From positions 186,001-250,000 of the forward strand of contig NZ_JAKQZC010000006.1 in NCBI RefSeq assembly GCF_023736115.1: 64,000 bases of DNA, read 5' to 3'. The notes beneath the pieces are model-generated. The model searched no databases, was not told where the DNA came from, and saw only the letters and a list, made by a program, of their open reading frames with translations. The position numbers were made by a program, and so were the translations under genes. The DNA is from Salinicola avicenniae. Lineage in GTDB: Bacteria > Pseudomonadota > Gammaproteobacteria > Pseudomonadales > Halomonadaceae. Positions 18,154 to 27,710 of the stretch are shown one piece after another (position 1 is the first letter of the stretch; each line of letters opens with the position of its first letter).

Positions 18154-20325
18154 TCAGAACTCGACCGTCGCCGAGAGCTTGAACGTCCGCGGCTCGCCCT
18201 GAATCAGATAACCGGCAAATGCCGTGGAGGCCCCCGCCCAATAATCTTCATCAGTGACGTTGTCGATGCCGGCACGCCACACCCAGTCCGCGCCACCGAT
18301 CGGCATGGTGTAACGCATACCCAGATCGAGACGAGTCCAAGGGTCCAGCTCCAGATTGTTGGCGGTGTCCGCATACTGCGACCCTGTACGGACAACGCGC
18401 CCGGTGGCGGTCAGACGATCAACGTGCGGAATATCCCACTCGCTACCTAGCACAAAGCGATATTCGGGCACGCCGGTCGCATCGTTACCCTCGGTGCCAT
18501 CCCGCGTTTTGGTCAGCTCCGCATCGATCCAAGTGGCGCTACTGAACAGACGCAGGCCATCAACGGGTTCACCGTACAGGCTCAGCTCGACACCGCGGTT
18601 GCGCTGCTCGTTATCCAGCTTGCCGACACCATCGACGACGGCGGCCGTCGGGAGTTCGATCTGGAACAGGCTGATACCGCCGCCTACGTTGCCGTAGTCA
18701 AACTTCGTGCCGACTTCGTATTGCTCAGCATGAGCGATCCCCAGATGCTGGCCATAGTTCGATGCCGTGGTATCGGTAACCGTGCCACCGTCCTGCAGGG
18801 CTTCGACGTAATTGGCGTAGAGCGAGATGTTCGGATTGGCCTTGAAGACGACCCCGACCGCCGGCGTGACGCGGCGATCCGCATAACGATTGTCTTCGTC
18901 ACCGTCAGGACGCTCGTCGATTTCCAGTTCCTGGTAACGAGCCCCTAACGTCAGCAGCAACCGATCGTCCAGAAAACCAAGCGTATCGCTCAACGTGACA
19001 CCCTGGGAACGGGTTCGCGTCACGCTGCCGCCGACTCCGGGCTCCCCCTCTGGTCGGGATAGATCCTGCGGATCGTAGATATTGGTCGTGCCGGCCGCCA
19101 GAAACCCCCACTCCGTATCAAACTTGCGATAGGCACTGGAGTACCCAAACGTGATGTCGTGGCTCACCGGCCCGGTAAGGACATAGCCACGGATACCCGC
19201 CTGACTGGCAAAGTTGTCGATATGGTTGCCAGTCTCGAAATCGTTGACGCTGGCATTACCATCGTCATCGGTCAGGCTCGGGTTGGCCGATACGATGCCT
19301 TCGATAGTCCGGTTGCCGCCGACAGCGGCGAAAGCGGTCCAGTCATCGTTGAGATCGTATTCTCCCCGCACCATGCCGAAGTTGGTTTCCAGCTCGGTGC
19401 CGCCAAAGGAGGGCGTGTAGTTAGAATCCGAGTCAGGTTCCGAAGGGACTTCCGTCGCCGCCCCGGTGTAGATGCTCGAGCGCCCCCCCTCCAGCGTCAT
19501 CTTCTGATGACCAAAATCGAACAGGACCCGCCCACGATCGCCTCGGTAATCCAAGCCGACGACGACCGAGGTATCGCGCTGACTTTCGTCATTGATCGCG
19601 GTGTCACCGCGGCCACGGACAGCGCTGACACGAGCCCCCCACTGCTTCTGATCGCCGAAACGGCGACTGGCATCCACGCCCACTTCACCATAGCTGTCGG
19701 AACGGTAGCCGCTGGAGAGCTTGAGCATCGGCTCGTCGCCTGCGTGCTTGGGTTCGATATTGATCGTGCCGCCAATGCCACCGCTGCCGCCAATAGGAAT
19801 ACCTGAGGTAAAAGCGCTGGCCCCCTTGAAGACTTCGACCCGCTCGGCGAGATCGCTGTTGATAATCTGGCGCGGCAGCACGCCGTAGAGACCGCCGTAG
19901 GCGACATCGTCACCCGTCAGGTTAAAGCCGCGTACTTTGAAGGCTTCGCCATAAATACCATAACCCTGCCCAACAGAGACGGACGCATCGTTCTGCAGCG
20001 TATCGCCTAACGTCTGCGACTGCTGATTCTCGATCAGTTTGCTGGTGTAGCTGGTGACATTGAACGGGATGTCCATCGCATCCTTTTCGCCCAGCAACCC
20101 GACACGGCCACCTGCCGCCACCTGCCCCCCGGCAAACGCCGGTGGCGGCGTGTCGCCGTAGGTGGGCACAGCCGCTGTCACGGTAACCGTATCCAGCGAC
20201 TCTGATCCGTCGTCGGCGCTTTGGGCCCAGGCGACGGACGCTAGCGGCGCGGTGCCGATGAGTACGAAGGTCAGCAGACGAAAGGTCCGACGCTGACCTT
20301 CGAAAGACGAGTTCCCTGAAGTCAT
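18154..20325 (-). CDS. TonB-dependent siderophore receptor
   Basis: This 723-residue outer-membrane receptor imports an iron-siderophore complex, probably a hydroxamate type given the FhuD/FhuB-like neighbours. The signal peptide ends near ASVAWA at about residue 34. A TonB box-like DTVTVTA follows, then the plug domain (about 70-180) with GIGGTINIEPK, then the beta-barrel ending in the typical aromatic C-terminus (SATVEF). There is no N-terminal signalling (STN) domain, so transport-coupled transcription is not expected. A Fur-box-like site lies in the divergent upstream region shared with the binding-protein gene. Confidence 0.92.
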   Translation of the reverse strand: MTSGNSSFEGQRRTFRLLTFVLIGTAPLASVAWAQSADDGSESLDTVTVTAAVPTYGDTPPPAFAGGQVAAGGRVGLLGEKDAMDIPFNVTSYTSKLIENQQSQTLGDTLQNDASVSVGQGYGIYGEAFKVRGFNLTGDDVAYGGLYGVLPRQIINSDLAERVEVFKGASAFTSGIPIGGSGGIGGTINIEPKHAGDEPMLKLSSGYRSDSYGEVGVDASRRFGDQKQWGARVSAVRGRGDTAINDESQRDTSVVVGLDYRGDRGRVLFDFGHQKMTLEGGRSSIYTGAATEVPSEPDSDSNYTPSFGGTELETNFGMVRGEYDLNDDWTAFAAVGGNRTIEGIVSANPSLTDDDGNASVNDFETGNHIDNFASQAGIRGYVLTGPVSHDITFGYSSAYRKFDTEWGFLAAGTTNIYDPQDLSRPEGEPGVGGSVTRTRSQGVTLSDTLGFLDDRLLLTLGARYQELEIDERPDGDEDNRYADRRVTPAVGVVFKANPNISLYANYVEALQDGGTVTDTTASNYGQHLGIAHAEQYEVGTKFDYGNVGGGISLFQIELPTAAVVDGVGKLDNEQRNRGVELSLYGEPVDGLRLFSSATWIDAELTKTRDGTEGNDATGVPEYRFVLGSEWDIPHVDRLTATGRVVRTGSQYADTANNLELDPWTRLDLGMRYTMPIGGADWVWRAGIDNVTDEDYWAGASTAFAGYLIQGEPRTFKLSATVEF

Positions 20326-20490
20326 GAGAATGAACCTGTTGTTGGCTTAGCAGGAGCTGGGCAGCTTTTTTTCGAGTCTCGACGCCACCCGGTGAGCGAT
20401 ATTGGCGGCATTCTATACGGCTATTCACCAAATGGAAATGAGAACGTTTCTTATGTTTACGTGAATTCGCTTGCGCTACGCGGGGTTCAT

Positions 20491-20510
20491 TGATAACGAT
20501 TGTCATTCGA
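20491..20510. promoter_or_regulatory. Fur-box-like operator between siderophore receptor and transporter genes
   Basis: TGATAACGATTGTCATTCGA matches the classical 19-bp Fur consensus at about 13 positions, including the GATAA and TCATT half-sites. It lies in the 280-base divergent region between the TonB receptor and the siderophore-binding protein, so iron-bound Fur could repress both directions. Confidence 0.7.
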
Positions 20511-20605
20511 TCTACCATCACGGCCCGACGCATTGAACCGCGCGCTTGCGCCCTGGCGCGGTGTTTTGTTTGTCATCCGCCTCATGTTGCCGGGAACCCT
20601 TCATC

Positions 20606-21514
20606 TTGCCGCGTGTTCGTCCCTTCATCCTTTCACTCGCCCTCGTCGTGGCTTGGCTGACGGGGAGCCCGACGCTGGCGAATACCGCCCTGGCCGACGA
20701 AGCGCAACGTTCGCCGCGCATCGCCGCCGCCAACTGGACGGCGGCCGAAACGCTCATCGCGCTCGGTGTGACGCCTTATGCCGTCTCCGACATCCCCAAC
20801 TACAACGCCTGGGTGAAGGCACCGGCGATCCCCTCGGCGACGATCGATATCGGCCTGCGCAACGAACCGAACCTGGAACTGCTGGCCCAGCATCCGCCCG
20901 ATCTGCTGTTGAGCAGCGCACTCTTCTCTCGCGATAACGCTCGGCTCGAACGTCTGATGCCGGTTCGCATGATCGACGGTTTCTACACCGACCAGCCCTT
21001 TTTCGAAGCGACGATCGCCATGACACGCCAGATCGGAGAACTGACCGGCCATCAGGCGCAGGCGGAAACCTTGATTGCGGAAACCACGCGTCAGCTCGAG
21101 GCAGCTAGTCAGGCATTGAAAGGCATCGATACCCCGGTCTACATCGTGCAGTTCAGCGATGCCCAGCACGTGCGCGTCTTCGGCGAGGGCAACATGGTCG
21201 GCACCTTGTTCGCGCGAACCGACCTGGAAAATGCCTGGACTGGCCCGACCAATGCCTGGGGCTATGCCAGCATTCCGATCGACCGCTTGGCCGCGCATCC
21301 GGAAGCGAGCATCGTGGTCATCGAGCCCTACCCGCGCCAGGTCGAGCGCGAACTCGACGACAACCAGATCTGGCAGCATCTACCGGCCGTGCGCGAGGGT
21401 CGCCTGAGCAGCATCGATCCGGTCTGGCCCTACGGTGGGCTGATCTCGCTACAGCGTCTCGTCGAGTCGATGGTCGACGTGATGGCCCCCGTCGCCAAGG
21501 ACAATCACTCATGA
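20606..21514 (+). CDS. Iron-siderophore ABC transporter substrate-binding protein (FhuD-like)
   Basis: This is a periplasmic binding protein of the FhuD/BtuF family that delivers a ferric siderophore to the inner-membrane permease. Family segments are RIAAANWTAAETLIALGVTPYAV, NLELLAQHPPDLLL and AHPEASIVVIEPYPRQ. An N-terminal signal peptide (RVRPFILSLALVVAWLTGSP) is evident. No in-frame ATG fits. The TTG at 20606 gives a compact signal peptide, and a TTG at 20546 is the alternative. The stop overlaps the permease start by 4 bases. The start is the uncertain part; the family is clear. Confidence 0.85.
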   Translation: MPRVRPFILSLALVVAWLTGSPTLANTALADEAQRSPRIAAANWTAAETLIALGVTPYAVSDIPNYNAWVKAPAIPSATIDIGLRNEPNLELLAQHPPDLLLSSALFSRDNARLERLMPVRMIDGFYTDQPFFEATIAMTRQIGELTGHQAQAETLIAETTRQLEAASQALKGIDTPVYIVQFSDAQHVRVFGEGNMVGTLFARTDLENAWTGPTNAWGYASIPIDRLAAHPEASIVVIEPYPRQVERELDDNQIWQHLPAVREGRLSSIDPVWPYGGLISLQRLVESMVDVMAPVAKDNHS

Positions 21515-23508
21515 GCCCGCGCACCTCATCTCCGCTCTGGTTCGCGCTGGCCCTCGGTCTCCTGGCACTGGGGCTCGGCTACGCCACGCTGACGCTGCAA
21601 TTCGGCGATCTCAGCGGCCACTGGTGGCAGGCGGCCGTCTCTCCCGACGACGCCAGCATCCGCCAGATCGTGATGCACTACACCTTCGCGCCGCGCCTGG
21701 TCGTGGCCCTTCTGAGCGGTGCCGCACTGGCGCTGGCCGGCTGCCTGATGCAGCAGGTGCTGCGCAATCCGCTGGCATCACCGGCGACGCTTGGAGTCAC
21801 CAGCGGCGCCCAGCTTGCGCTGGTGGTCGCGACGCTGTGGGCGCCGGGCTGGATGCTGGCAGGCCGCGAGTGGATCGCCCTGATCGGCGGCATCGCCGCC
21901 ACGCTCCTGGTCTTCGCGCTCTCGTGGAAACGCCGGCTGGCGCCGATGGTCGTGGTGCTCTCCGGCATGGTCGTCGGGCTCTACTTCAGCGCCATCAACA
22001 GCGCGCTGCTGCTGTTTCATCAGGAGAGTCTGTCGGGACTCTTCATCTGGGGCTCGGGGGCCCTGGCCCAGGACAACTGGCACGACACGCGCTTCCTGCT
22101 CGTTCGACTGGCCATCGCGCTGGTCCTTGCCCTGCCGCTGCTGCGGCCACTGGCGTTACTGGATCTCGAGGAGGAAGGCGCACGCAGTCTCGGCATCTCG
22201 CTGCGCAAGCTGCGCTTCGCCGCGCTGGGGCTGGGGATTTTCATCACGGCCTGCGTGGTCAGCGCCGTCGGCCTGATCGGGTTCATCGGTCTGGCGTCTC
22301 CCGCCATCGCCCGGCTTTCCGGCGCGCGTACGCTACCGCAGCGCCTGGTGTGGTCGATGATCATCGGCGCCCTGCTGCTGGTCGTCACCGACCTCGGCGT
22401 CCAGCAGCTGTCCCCGTTTACCGCTTCAATGCTGCCAACCGGCGCGATGACCGCGGCGCTCGGCGCACCGCTACTGCTATGGCTGCTGCCACGGCTGAAG
22501 ATCGGCGGTTCTCGCCCCACGCCGGCGACAGGGCTGACGCTGCCGCGCCGCGCCGATCCCCAGCGTCGCCTGTGGTTGCTGGCGGCGCTGACGCTGATCG
22601 GCGCACTGCTGAGCCTGGTGCTCGGCTTCATGCTCTCCGGCAGTGGCGCGCATCCCAGTATCGCGGGCCCGGCTGACTGGGGGTTGATCCTCGAATGGCG
22701 CCTGCCACGGGTGGCCACGGCCGCCGCCGCCGGGCTGATGCTGGCGATCGCAGGCACGCTCCTGCAACGTATGACCGGCAACCCGATGGCAAGCCCCGAG
22801 GTACTCGGGATCAGCGCCGGCGTGGCGATCGGCGTCATCGCGCTGATGCTGCTGCCACTGGGCATTGCCCCATTGAGCGGTTCGGTGACGGGGTTCTGCG
22901 GCGCCGCCGTCGCGCTGCTGGTGCTGGTGGTCAGCAACCGGCGCAGCGGCTTCGCCCCGGAACGCCTGCTCCTGACCGGCATCGCCATCTCCTCGCTGCT
23001 AGATGCCATGCGTGCCATCGTGCTGGCCAGCGACGACCCTAGGGCACAGCAGCTGCTCTCATGGCTCGGGGGGTCGACCTATTACGCCAGCCTCTCTTCC
23101 TCAGCCTGGATCGTGGTCATCGCCCTGGCCCTGTTCGCACTGACGCTGCCGCTGCATCGGTGGCTGACGCTGCTGCCGCTGGGGGCGCCCACAGCGAAAG
23201 CGCTCGGCATGGACGTCGACCGCAGCCGTCTGTTGCTGCTGACGCTGGTCGCGCTGTTGACCGTCGCCGCCACGCTGGTCATCGGTCCGCTCTCCTTCAT
23301 CGGCTTGATGGCGCCTCACATGGCACGGCTGATGGGCTTTCACGGCGCGCGCCATCAACTGCTCGGCGCCAGCCTGCTGGGCATGCTGGTCATGATCTTG
23401 GCCGACTGGCTGGGCCGGAATCTGTTCTTCCCGTACCAGCTGCCGGCCGGCCTGATCGCGGCCTTGATCGGCGGGGTCTACTTCATGTGGGGATTGCGGC
23501 GACTCTAG
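21511..23508 (+). CDS. fhuB: Fused iron-siderophore ABC permease (FhuB-type)
   Basis: This 665-residue permease consists of two tandem FecCD-type halves of about ten helices each, the FhuB arrangement. GCLMQQVLRNPLASPATLGVTSGAQ and LQRMTGNPMASPEVLGISAG mark the equivalent motifs in each half, and GLIGFIGLASPAIARL and GPLSFIGLMAPHMARLMG mark the ATPase-coupling loops. It is co-transcribed with the binding protein (4-base overlap). No ATP-binding subunit gene follows: the next gene is on the other strand, so an FhuC-type ATPase must come from elsewhere. Confidence 0.93.
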   Translation: MSPRTSSPLWFALALGLLALGLGYATLTLQFGDLSGHWWQAAVSPDDASIRQIVMHYTFAPRLVVALLSGAALALAGCLMQQVLRNPLASPATLGVTSGAQLALVVATLWAPGWMLAGREWIALIGGIAATLLVFALSWKRRLAPMVVVLSGMVVGLYFSAINSALLLFHQESLSGLFIWGSGALAQDNWHDTRFLLVRLAIALVLALPLLRPLALLDLEEEGARSLGISLRKLRFAALGLGIFITACVVSAVGLIGFIGLASPAIARLSGARTLPQRLVWSMIIGALLLVVTDLGVQQLSPFTASMLPTGAMTAALGAPLLLWLLPRLKIGGSRPTPATGLTLPRRADPQRRLWLLAALTLIGALLSLVLGFMLSGSGAHPSIAGPADWGLILEWRLPRVATAAAAGLMLAIAGTLLQRMTGNPMASPEVLGISAGVAIGVIALMLLPLGIAPLSGSVTGFCGAAVALLVLVVSNRRSGFAPERLLLTGIAISSLLDAMRAIVLASDDPRAQQLLSWLGGSTYYASLSSSAWIVVIALALFALTLPLHRWLTLLPLGAPTAKALGMDVDRSRLLLLTLVALLTVAATLVIGPLSFIGLMAPHMARLMGFHGARHQLLGASLLGMLVMILADWLGRNLFFPYQLPAGLIAALIGGVYFMWGLRRL

Positions 23509-23571
23509 GCGCTGTTCAATACCAGGCGCCGTTCGATACCGGCGCGGATCGCCATGTGGAGGCGGATACGC

Positions 23572-24372
23572 TCAAGCGGCAAAGCTGCGCCAGATCTCCA
23601 GCGATCGCGACAGCTCGTCTTCCAGAATGCGGCGGTTGCCGTCGCTGGAAACCGGCGCGCCCGGATCATGCATCGGCGGCAGGCACTCCATGATGACGGG
23701 GCCCTCGAAGCCGATGCCATTCAGGGCATCGTACTGGGCCCGGAAATCAATACTGCCGCTGCCGATACCGCCGCGCGTCGAATCCGAGATGTGATAGATG
23801 CCCAGTGACTCGCGACTCGCCTCGATCGCGGCTACCGGGTCGCGCTCCTCGAAGTACATGTGATAGCTGTCCAGAATCAGGCGCAGGTTATCGCGATCCA
23901 CATCACGCACCAGCCGGTTGCCGGCTTCGGCATCGTGGATCATTGGCACTTCGTCGCGATTGACGACCTCATAGAGCAGCTGCGGCCCGCGCGTTGCTGC
24001 ATGGTCGGCAAGCTCGCGGCACGCCTCGACAAGCGCGGCAAACGGCTCGGCCTGGCCCTGCACCCAGAACGACAGTAGCGGCAGCGTGACGTAGGGCGCC
24101 TCGAGTTCGGCAGCGATGTCGATGACGCGTCGATAGGCGTCAATCCCCGCCGCGGGTGTCGGTGTCTGGCCAGACTCGGGTATCACCCGCTGGGCATCTA
24201 CCGCCATCAAACGCAGGTTGCGCCGATCCAGGGCGCGGCGAATGTCCGACGGCGTGTCACGTTCCCAGAGGTCGTTGATCTGCACGCCGTCGAATCCAAG
24301 TTCGGCCACCTTGTCCATCAGCAGGTCGAGATCATCGAGGCCCAGTGTCCAGGTACAGAGTCCGATGCTCAT
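23572..24372 (-). CDS. Sugar phosphate isomerase/epimerase family protein (TIM barrel)
   Basis: This 266-residue xylose isomerase-like TIM-barrel protein opens with MSIGLCTWTLG and includes GFDGVQINDLWE, YVTLPLLSFWVQ, LLYEVVNRDE, LRLILDSYHMYFEERDP, IYHISDSTRGGIG and FEGPVIMECLPP. The metal ligands of the fold (Glu, Asp-His and Glu on successive strands) appear in these segments. Relatives isomerise or epimerise sugars and polyols. The start at 24372 has GGAGAGGAAGG upstream. It overlaps nothing and has no obvious partner, though a sugar porter lies 6 kb away. The substrate is unknown. Confidence 0.85.
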   Translation of the reverse strand: MSIGLCTWTLGLDDLDLLMDKVAELGFDGVQINDLWERDTPSDIRRALDRRNLRLMAVDAQRVIPESGQTPTPAAGIDAYRRVIDIAAELEAPYVTLPLLSFWVQGQAEPFAALVEACRELADHAATRGPQLLYEVVNRDEVPMIHDAEAGNRLVRDVDRDNLRLILDSYHMYFEERDPVAAIEASRESLGIYHISDSTRGGIGSGSIDFRAQYDALNGIGFEGPVIMECLPPMHDPGAPVSSDGNRRILEDELSRSLEIWRSFAA

Positions 24373-24480
24373 GCCCTTCCTCTCCTTTCTTCGCGCGTTG
24401 GCCCGACGAATCGCGGGCGGTCCCCGCTCAGCATAGGCAAGGCATCGCGACGACGACAATCGACGCCGACCGGAATCGCC

Positions 24481-24726
24481 TCAGGCGGTGCCGAACACGG
24501 GCAGCAGATGCCTTTCGATCGCCTCGCGCACCGAGGGCAGCATGACGTCGGTTTGCTGCATCAGCTCGCGGATGCTCGCCTCGAGCCCCTCGACGCCGCG
24601 CGCCCGATGACAGCCCGCCGCCAGTCGGGCGCAGGTTTCCGGGCACGCCTCCTCGGGGATATGAATGCCGAGCCCCACCAGCCGCTGACGGAAGTCCTCG
24701 CCATCGATAAGATCTACGATCATCAT
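24481..24726 (-). CDS. Small hypothetical protein
   Basis: This 81-residue soluble protein is of unknown function. It has two Cys (PETCARLAAGC) spaced by six residues and a helical C-terminal half. A near-perfect ribosome site (AGGAGG, 6 bases upstream) precedes two consecutive ATG codons, which makes it a credible gene despite its size. It lies about 100 bases upstream of the TIM-barrel gene on the same strand and may share its transcript. I recognise no family. Confidence 0.6.
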   Translation of the reverse strand: MMIVDLIDGEDFRQRLVGLGIHIPEEACPETCARLAAGCHRARGVEGLEASIRELMQQTDVMLPSVREAIERHLLPVFGTA

Positions 24727-24947
24727 GCCCCACCTCCTTCGCCTATCGGCTTCGCGCTCGCCCCGCTCGGCCGATTGTCGTCTCGAATGGATTGCTGCCG
24801 GGTGCGTCGCACTTTCGGCACCTGTCGGTCATTATGTATCCGATTCGCCACGCTGACGTCGAGAGGCTCGAGGTCGCCGTGTCGGTTTCGCGACATCCGA
24901 TGTCATGGCCAGGGTGTCATGGCCAGACAGTGCTTCCAGGAGGGGTC

Positions 24948-25574
24948 ATGCCCGCGCCCGCTTTCTGTCGACACGCCCTGCTCGCCGCCTCGCTTGGCCT
25001 GCTGATACCGATGCCGTCGGCGCAGGCGGACACGACGCGCTTTACCTACTGGGACGACCCCAGTGCCTCGGCCATCTCGTTGCGGCGGGATCAATTCGTG
25101 GCGCAGGCCCGTCAACGTGAGGGACTCGCCCGCCTACGATTCGTCAATCGTGTGGTCAACAATGCCGCGCGTCAGCGCTTTGAAGAAGAAGATGTCTGGA
25201 AGGGATTCGACCGCCTGGTCCGCGACGGCTTCGGTGACTGCGAGGATTTTGCCATCGCCAAGTACCAGATCCTGATCGAGGCGGGCACGCCCTCGGCCCG
25301 ACTCGATTTTCTAGCGGCCGAGGACACGCTGACACCGACTTACCATGCCGTACTGCGCTATCGCGAGGACGACGGCAGTCACCTGATTCTCGACAATCTC
25401 ACGCCGATGATGCTGCCCCAGCGCCAGCGCACCGACCTGACGCCGCTGGTGACGTTCGACCGGGAGCGCGCCACCTACTTTCACGATGGCACTTTCCACG
25501 CGGTCGCCCCCGCGCGCATCGAGCTGGGCGGCGAGCGCCTGGCCCAGCGCATGCCGCATCTACTGGACTACTGA
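24948..25574 (+). CDS. Transglutaminase-like cysteine peptidase (BTLCP family)
   Basis: This 208-residue periplasmic protein has a signal peptide ending near PMPSAQA (residue ~27). The transglutaminase-like triad is Cys98 in GFGDCEDFAIAKY, His133 in YHAVLRY and Asp149 in LILDN. Family members include LapG, which cleaves a surface adhesin under LapD control, but no lapD or adhesin gene is adjacent. The start at 24948 has CAGGAGG upstream, while the longer frame to 24792 is not signal-like. It overlaps the convergent etfB stop by 7 bases. Confidence 0.85.
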   Translation: MPAPAFCRHALLAASLGLLIPMPSAQADTTRFTYWDDPSASAISLRRDQFVAQARQREGLARLRFVNRVVNNAARQRFEEEDVWKGFDRLVRDGFGDCEDFAIAKYQILIEAGTPSARLDFLAAEDTLTPTYHAVLRYREDDGSHLILDNLTPMMLPQRQRTDLTPLVTFDRERATYFHDGTFHAVAPARIELGGERLAQRMPHLLDY

Positions 25575-26425
25575 TCGGCACCTTCGGCGTCGCTGACCGG
25601 CGCCAGCACCTTCTCGCTGCGCAGATAGGCGAGCAGCCGATCGGCAGCCTCGTCCGGCGCCAGGTCCGTCAATACCTGACCACCGGACGCGGCTGACTTG
25701 GCTGCGGCTGCCTTGAAACGGTCGCGCGCATTGGTGGACTTGACCACCTTGAGCCGCTTGGGTCTGGCACGCGCCGGCTGCCACTGCCAGGCCGCCCAGC
25801 CTGGATCCGCAGCCGGCGCGGCGGTGGCCACGCTATCGGTAATACCGCGACGCGCCGGGCCGAAAGCGCTCTGACGCGGCGCGGGCGCCACGCCATCCAC
25901 CGCCAGCAGGCACGGTAGCGCGACCTCCAGGCGACGGCGCTGTCCCTGCGGCAATGCCTGCAGCACCGTCACGTGGTCGCCGTCACACTGCTCGATCGCC
26001 GCAATCCCGGTCGCGATCGACCACCCCAGCGTTTCCGCCAGCAAATAGGGCAGCATACCGGACCCTTCGCCGCACTCGGCCCGCTGGCCGGTGAGGACCA
26101 GACGGGCATCGCTTTGCCGCAGCCGCGCGGCCAGAGCCGGCAAGGCATCGCCATCCGGCGCCATCGGCAGCAAGTCGAGTCGGCCTGGCCCGGCGCCGGC
26201 GGACAGACCGTGATACATGCCCAGATATTCCGGCAGCGCCGCATCGTCGGCATCGCCGGCGTGCAGCAGCGTGAGCGTTCCGCCGCTCAGGGACAGCCCC
26301 ATCTCCACCGCACGCGCATCTTCACGGGCGCGTCCGGCGCGGCCGGAGACCGGATGGCGCCCGCTGGAAACCAGTGCCACGGTCTTGACCGCCGCGCCAA
26401 CCGTCACGTTGTCAGGCTGCGTCAT
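25568..26425 (-). CDS. etfB: Electron transfer flavoprotein beta subunit (dimethylglycine pathway)
   Basis: This 285-residue ETF beta subunit accepts electrons from dimethylglycine dehydrogenase together with EtfA. Recognisable segments are GRHPVSGRAGRAREDARAVE, LVLTGQRAECGEGSGMLPYLLAETLGW and LPCLLAVDGV, and the tail is lysine- and alanine-rich. It has an N-terminal region unlike housekeeping ETFs, consistent with the betaine-locus clade. Its start overlaps the etfA end by 14 bases, and GGGAGG precedes the start. It is last in the dgcA-dgcB-etfA-etfB unit. Confidence 0.88.
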   Translation of the reverse strand: MTQPDNVTVGAAVKTVALVSSGRHPVSGRAGRAREDARAVEMGLSLSGGTLTLLHAGDADDAALPEYLGMYHGLSAGAGPGRLDLLPMAPDGDALPALAARLRQSDARLVLTGQRAECGEGSGMLPYLLAETLGWSIATGIAAIEQCDGDHVTVLQALPQGQRRRLEVALPCLLAVDGVAPAPRQSAFGPARRGITDSVATAAPAADPGWAAWQWQPARARPKRLKVVKSTNARDRFKAAAAKSAASGGQVLTDLAPDEAADRLLAYLRSEKVLAPVSDAEGADQ

Positions 26426-27710
26426 GCTGCACCTCCCGAGGTTCGCCCTGCGCCGCCCGAGGTTGCCCCAGGCGTTCGCAAACCGCCGCCAGCACGGCGT
26501 CGCCGTCACCGATAATCGCCAGATCGGCGCGCTTGACCATGTCGCAGCTCGGATCGCTGTTGATGGCGATCACTCGTTGACACTTGGTGATGCCCTGCAG
26601 GTGCTGGACCGCACCGGAAATCCCGACGGCGATATAGCAGCTGGCGGTGACAAACGTGCCGGTGGCGCCGACCTGGCGGGCGCGCGGCATGTAACCGTCG
26701 TCGACCGCCACGCGCGAGGCGCCTTCGCTGGCGCCCAGTACGCGCGCGGCGTGGTGGTAGCCGTCCCAGTCGCCGATGCCGCGGCCGGCGGAGAGAATGA
26801 ATGGCGCCTGGGCCAGCGGGATCTGCTGCGGATCGACCGCTACCCGACCGCGATCGACAACGCCCGCGCTGCCGGCCTCGCTGCGCGCCTCGGGCGCGGG
26901 TGCCGTAGTCGATGCCGCGCTCGCCAAGGTGATCGGCCTGGCCTCGTGACGCGTCTCGCTGATCGGCTCCGCGCACTCCGCCAGCGCGATCAGAATCTTC
27001 GGCACGTCGCGCTGAATATCCTGACGGTCACCGGCCCGCGAACGCGTCTGGCCGTCGACCACCTGCCACACGCGCGTCGCCGGGCGGGCGCGCGTGTCGC
27101 CGGAATCGCCGGCTGCCAGTCTGGCGCCCAGACGACGGCCCAGATCGCCACCACCGGGAAAATCGTCGGCAAAGATCCAGTGCAACGGCGCCAATTCTCT
27201 TTCGACCGTGACCAGTGCCGCCAGCCGGGATTCGGGGTCGTAGGCGTCGGCATCGACGAGATCCGCCAATTCGAGCCGGCGGTCGGCGCCGGCATCCTCG
27301 AGGCCGGCAACCTCACGCTGAAAGGTTACCGCGGTCACCGCAAGGTCGGTATCGGCGGCCAGCTGTCGTGCCAGACCGAGGAGGTCGCGATCGTGATCGC
27401 TCAGGCGTCCCTCCGCCAGCTCCGGCACCACCATGAGGTAACCGCTCGGCGCGTCGAGCGTGATCGGGCGCCGCGCCGGCTCGGTACTGGTCTGAGCACC
27501 ACCGGCGCTACTTGCCTCTACCGAGGCCCCGCTGCGATCGATGCGCTTGACCCCATTGGGGCCAATGGCGCCGACGGCATGCGGGTTGATCCGCGTCACG
27601 CCGGCCGCACTTGTCCAGCGCCAGGCCGGGCGGGCGAACTCGTGATGACGCGGATGCAGGCGGTTGCGCCTTATCCGCTCGGCGTGGGGGTCGACTCGTC
27701 TGACACTCAT
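26412..27710 (-). CDS. etfA: Electron transfer flavoprotein alpha subunit (dimethylglycine pathway)
   Basis: This 432-residue ETF alpha subunit has a C-terminal FAD domain with the family signature CYIAVGISGAVQHLQGI followed by VIAINSDPSCDMVKRADLAIIGD. The N-terminal ~90 residues (MSVRRVDPHAERIRRNRLHP onward) form a basic extension not present in housekeeping EtfA and typical of the betaine-cluster version. It overlaps the dgcB stop by 4 bases and etfB by 14. It carries electrons from DgcA/DgcB toward the quinone pool, presumably through ETF-quinone oxidoreductase encoded elsewhere. Confidence 0.9.
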   Translation of the reverse strand: MSVRRVDPHAERIRRNRLHPRHHEFARPAWRWTSAAGVTRINPHAVGAIGPNGVKRIDRSGASVEASSAGGAQTSTEPARRPITLDAPSGYLMVVPELAEGRLSDHDRDLLGLARQLAADTDLAVTAVTFQREVAGLEDAGADRRLELADLVDADAYDPESRLAALVTVERELAPLHWIFADDFPGGGDLGRRLGARLAAGDSGDTRARPATRVWQVVDGQTRSRAGDRQDIQRDVPKILIALAECAEPISETRHEARPITLASAASTTAPAPEARSEAGSAGVVDRGRVAVDPQQIPLAQAPFILSAGRGIGDWDGYHHAARVLGASEGASRVAVDDGYMPRARQVGATGTFVTASCYIAVGISGAVQHLQGITKCQRVIAINSDPSCDMVKRADLAIIGDGDAVLAAVCERLGQPRAAQGEPREVQHDAA

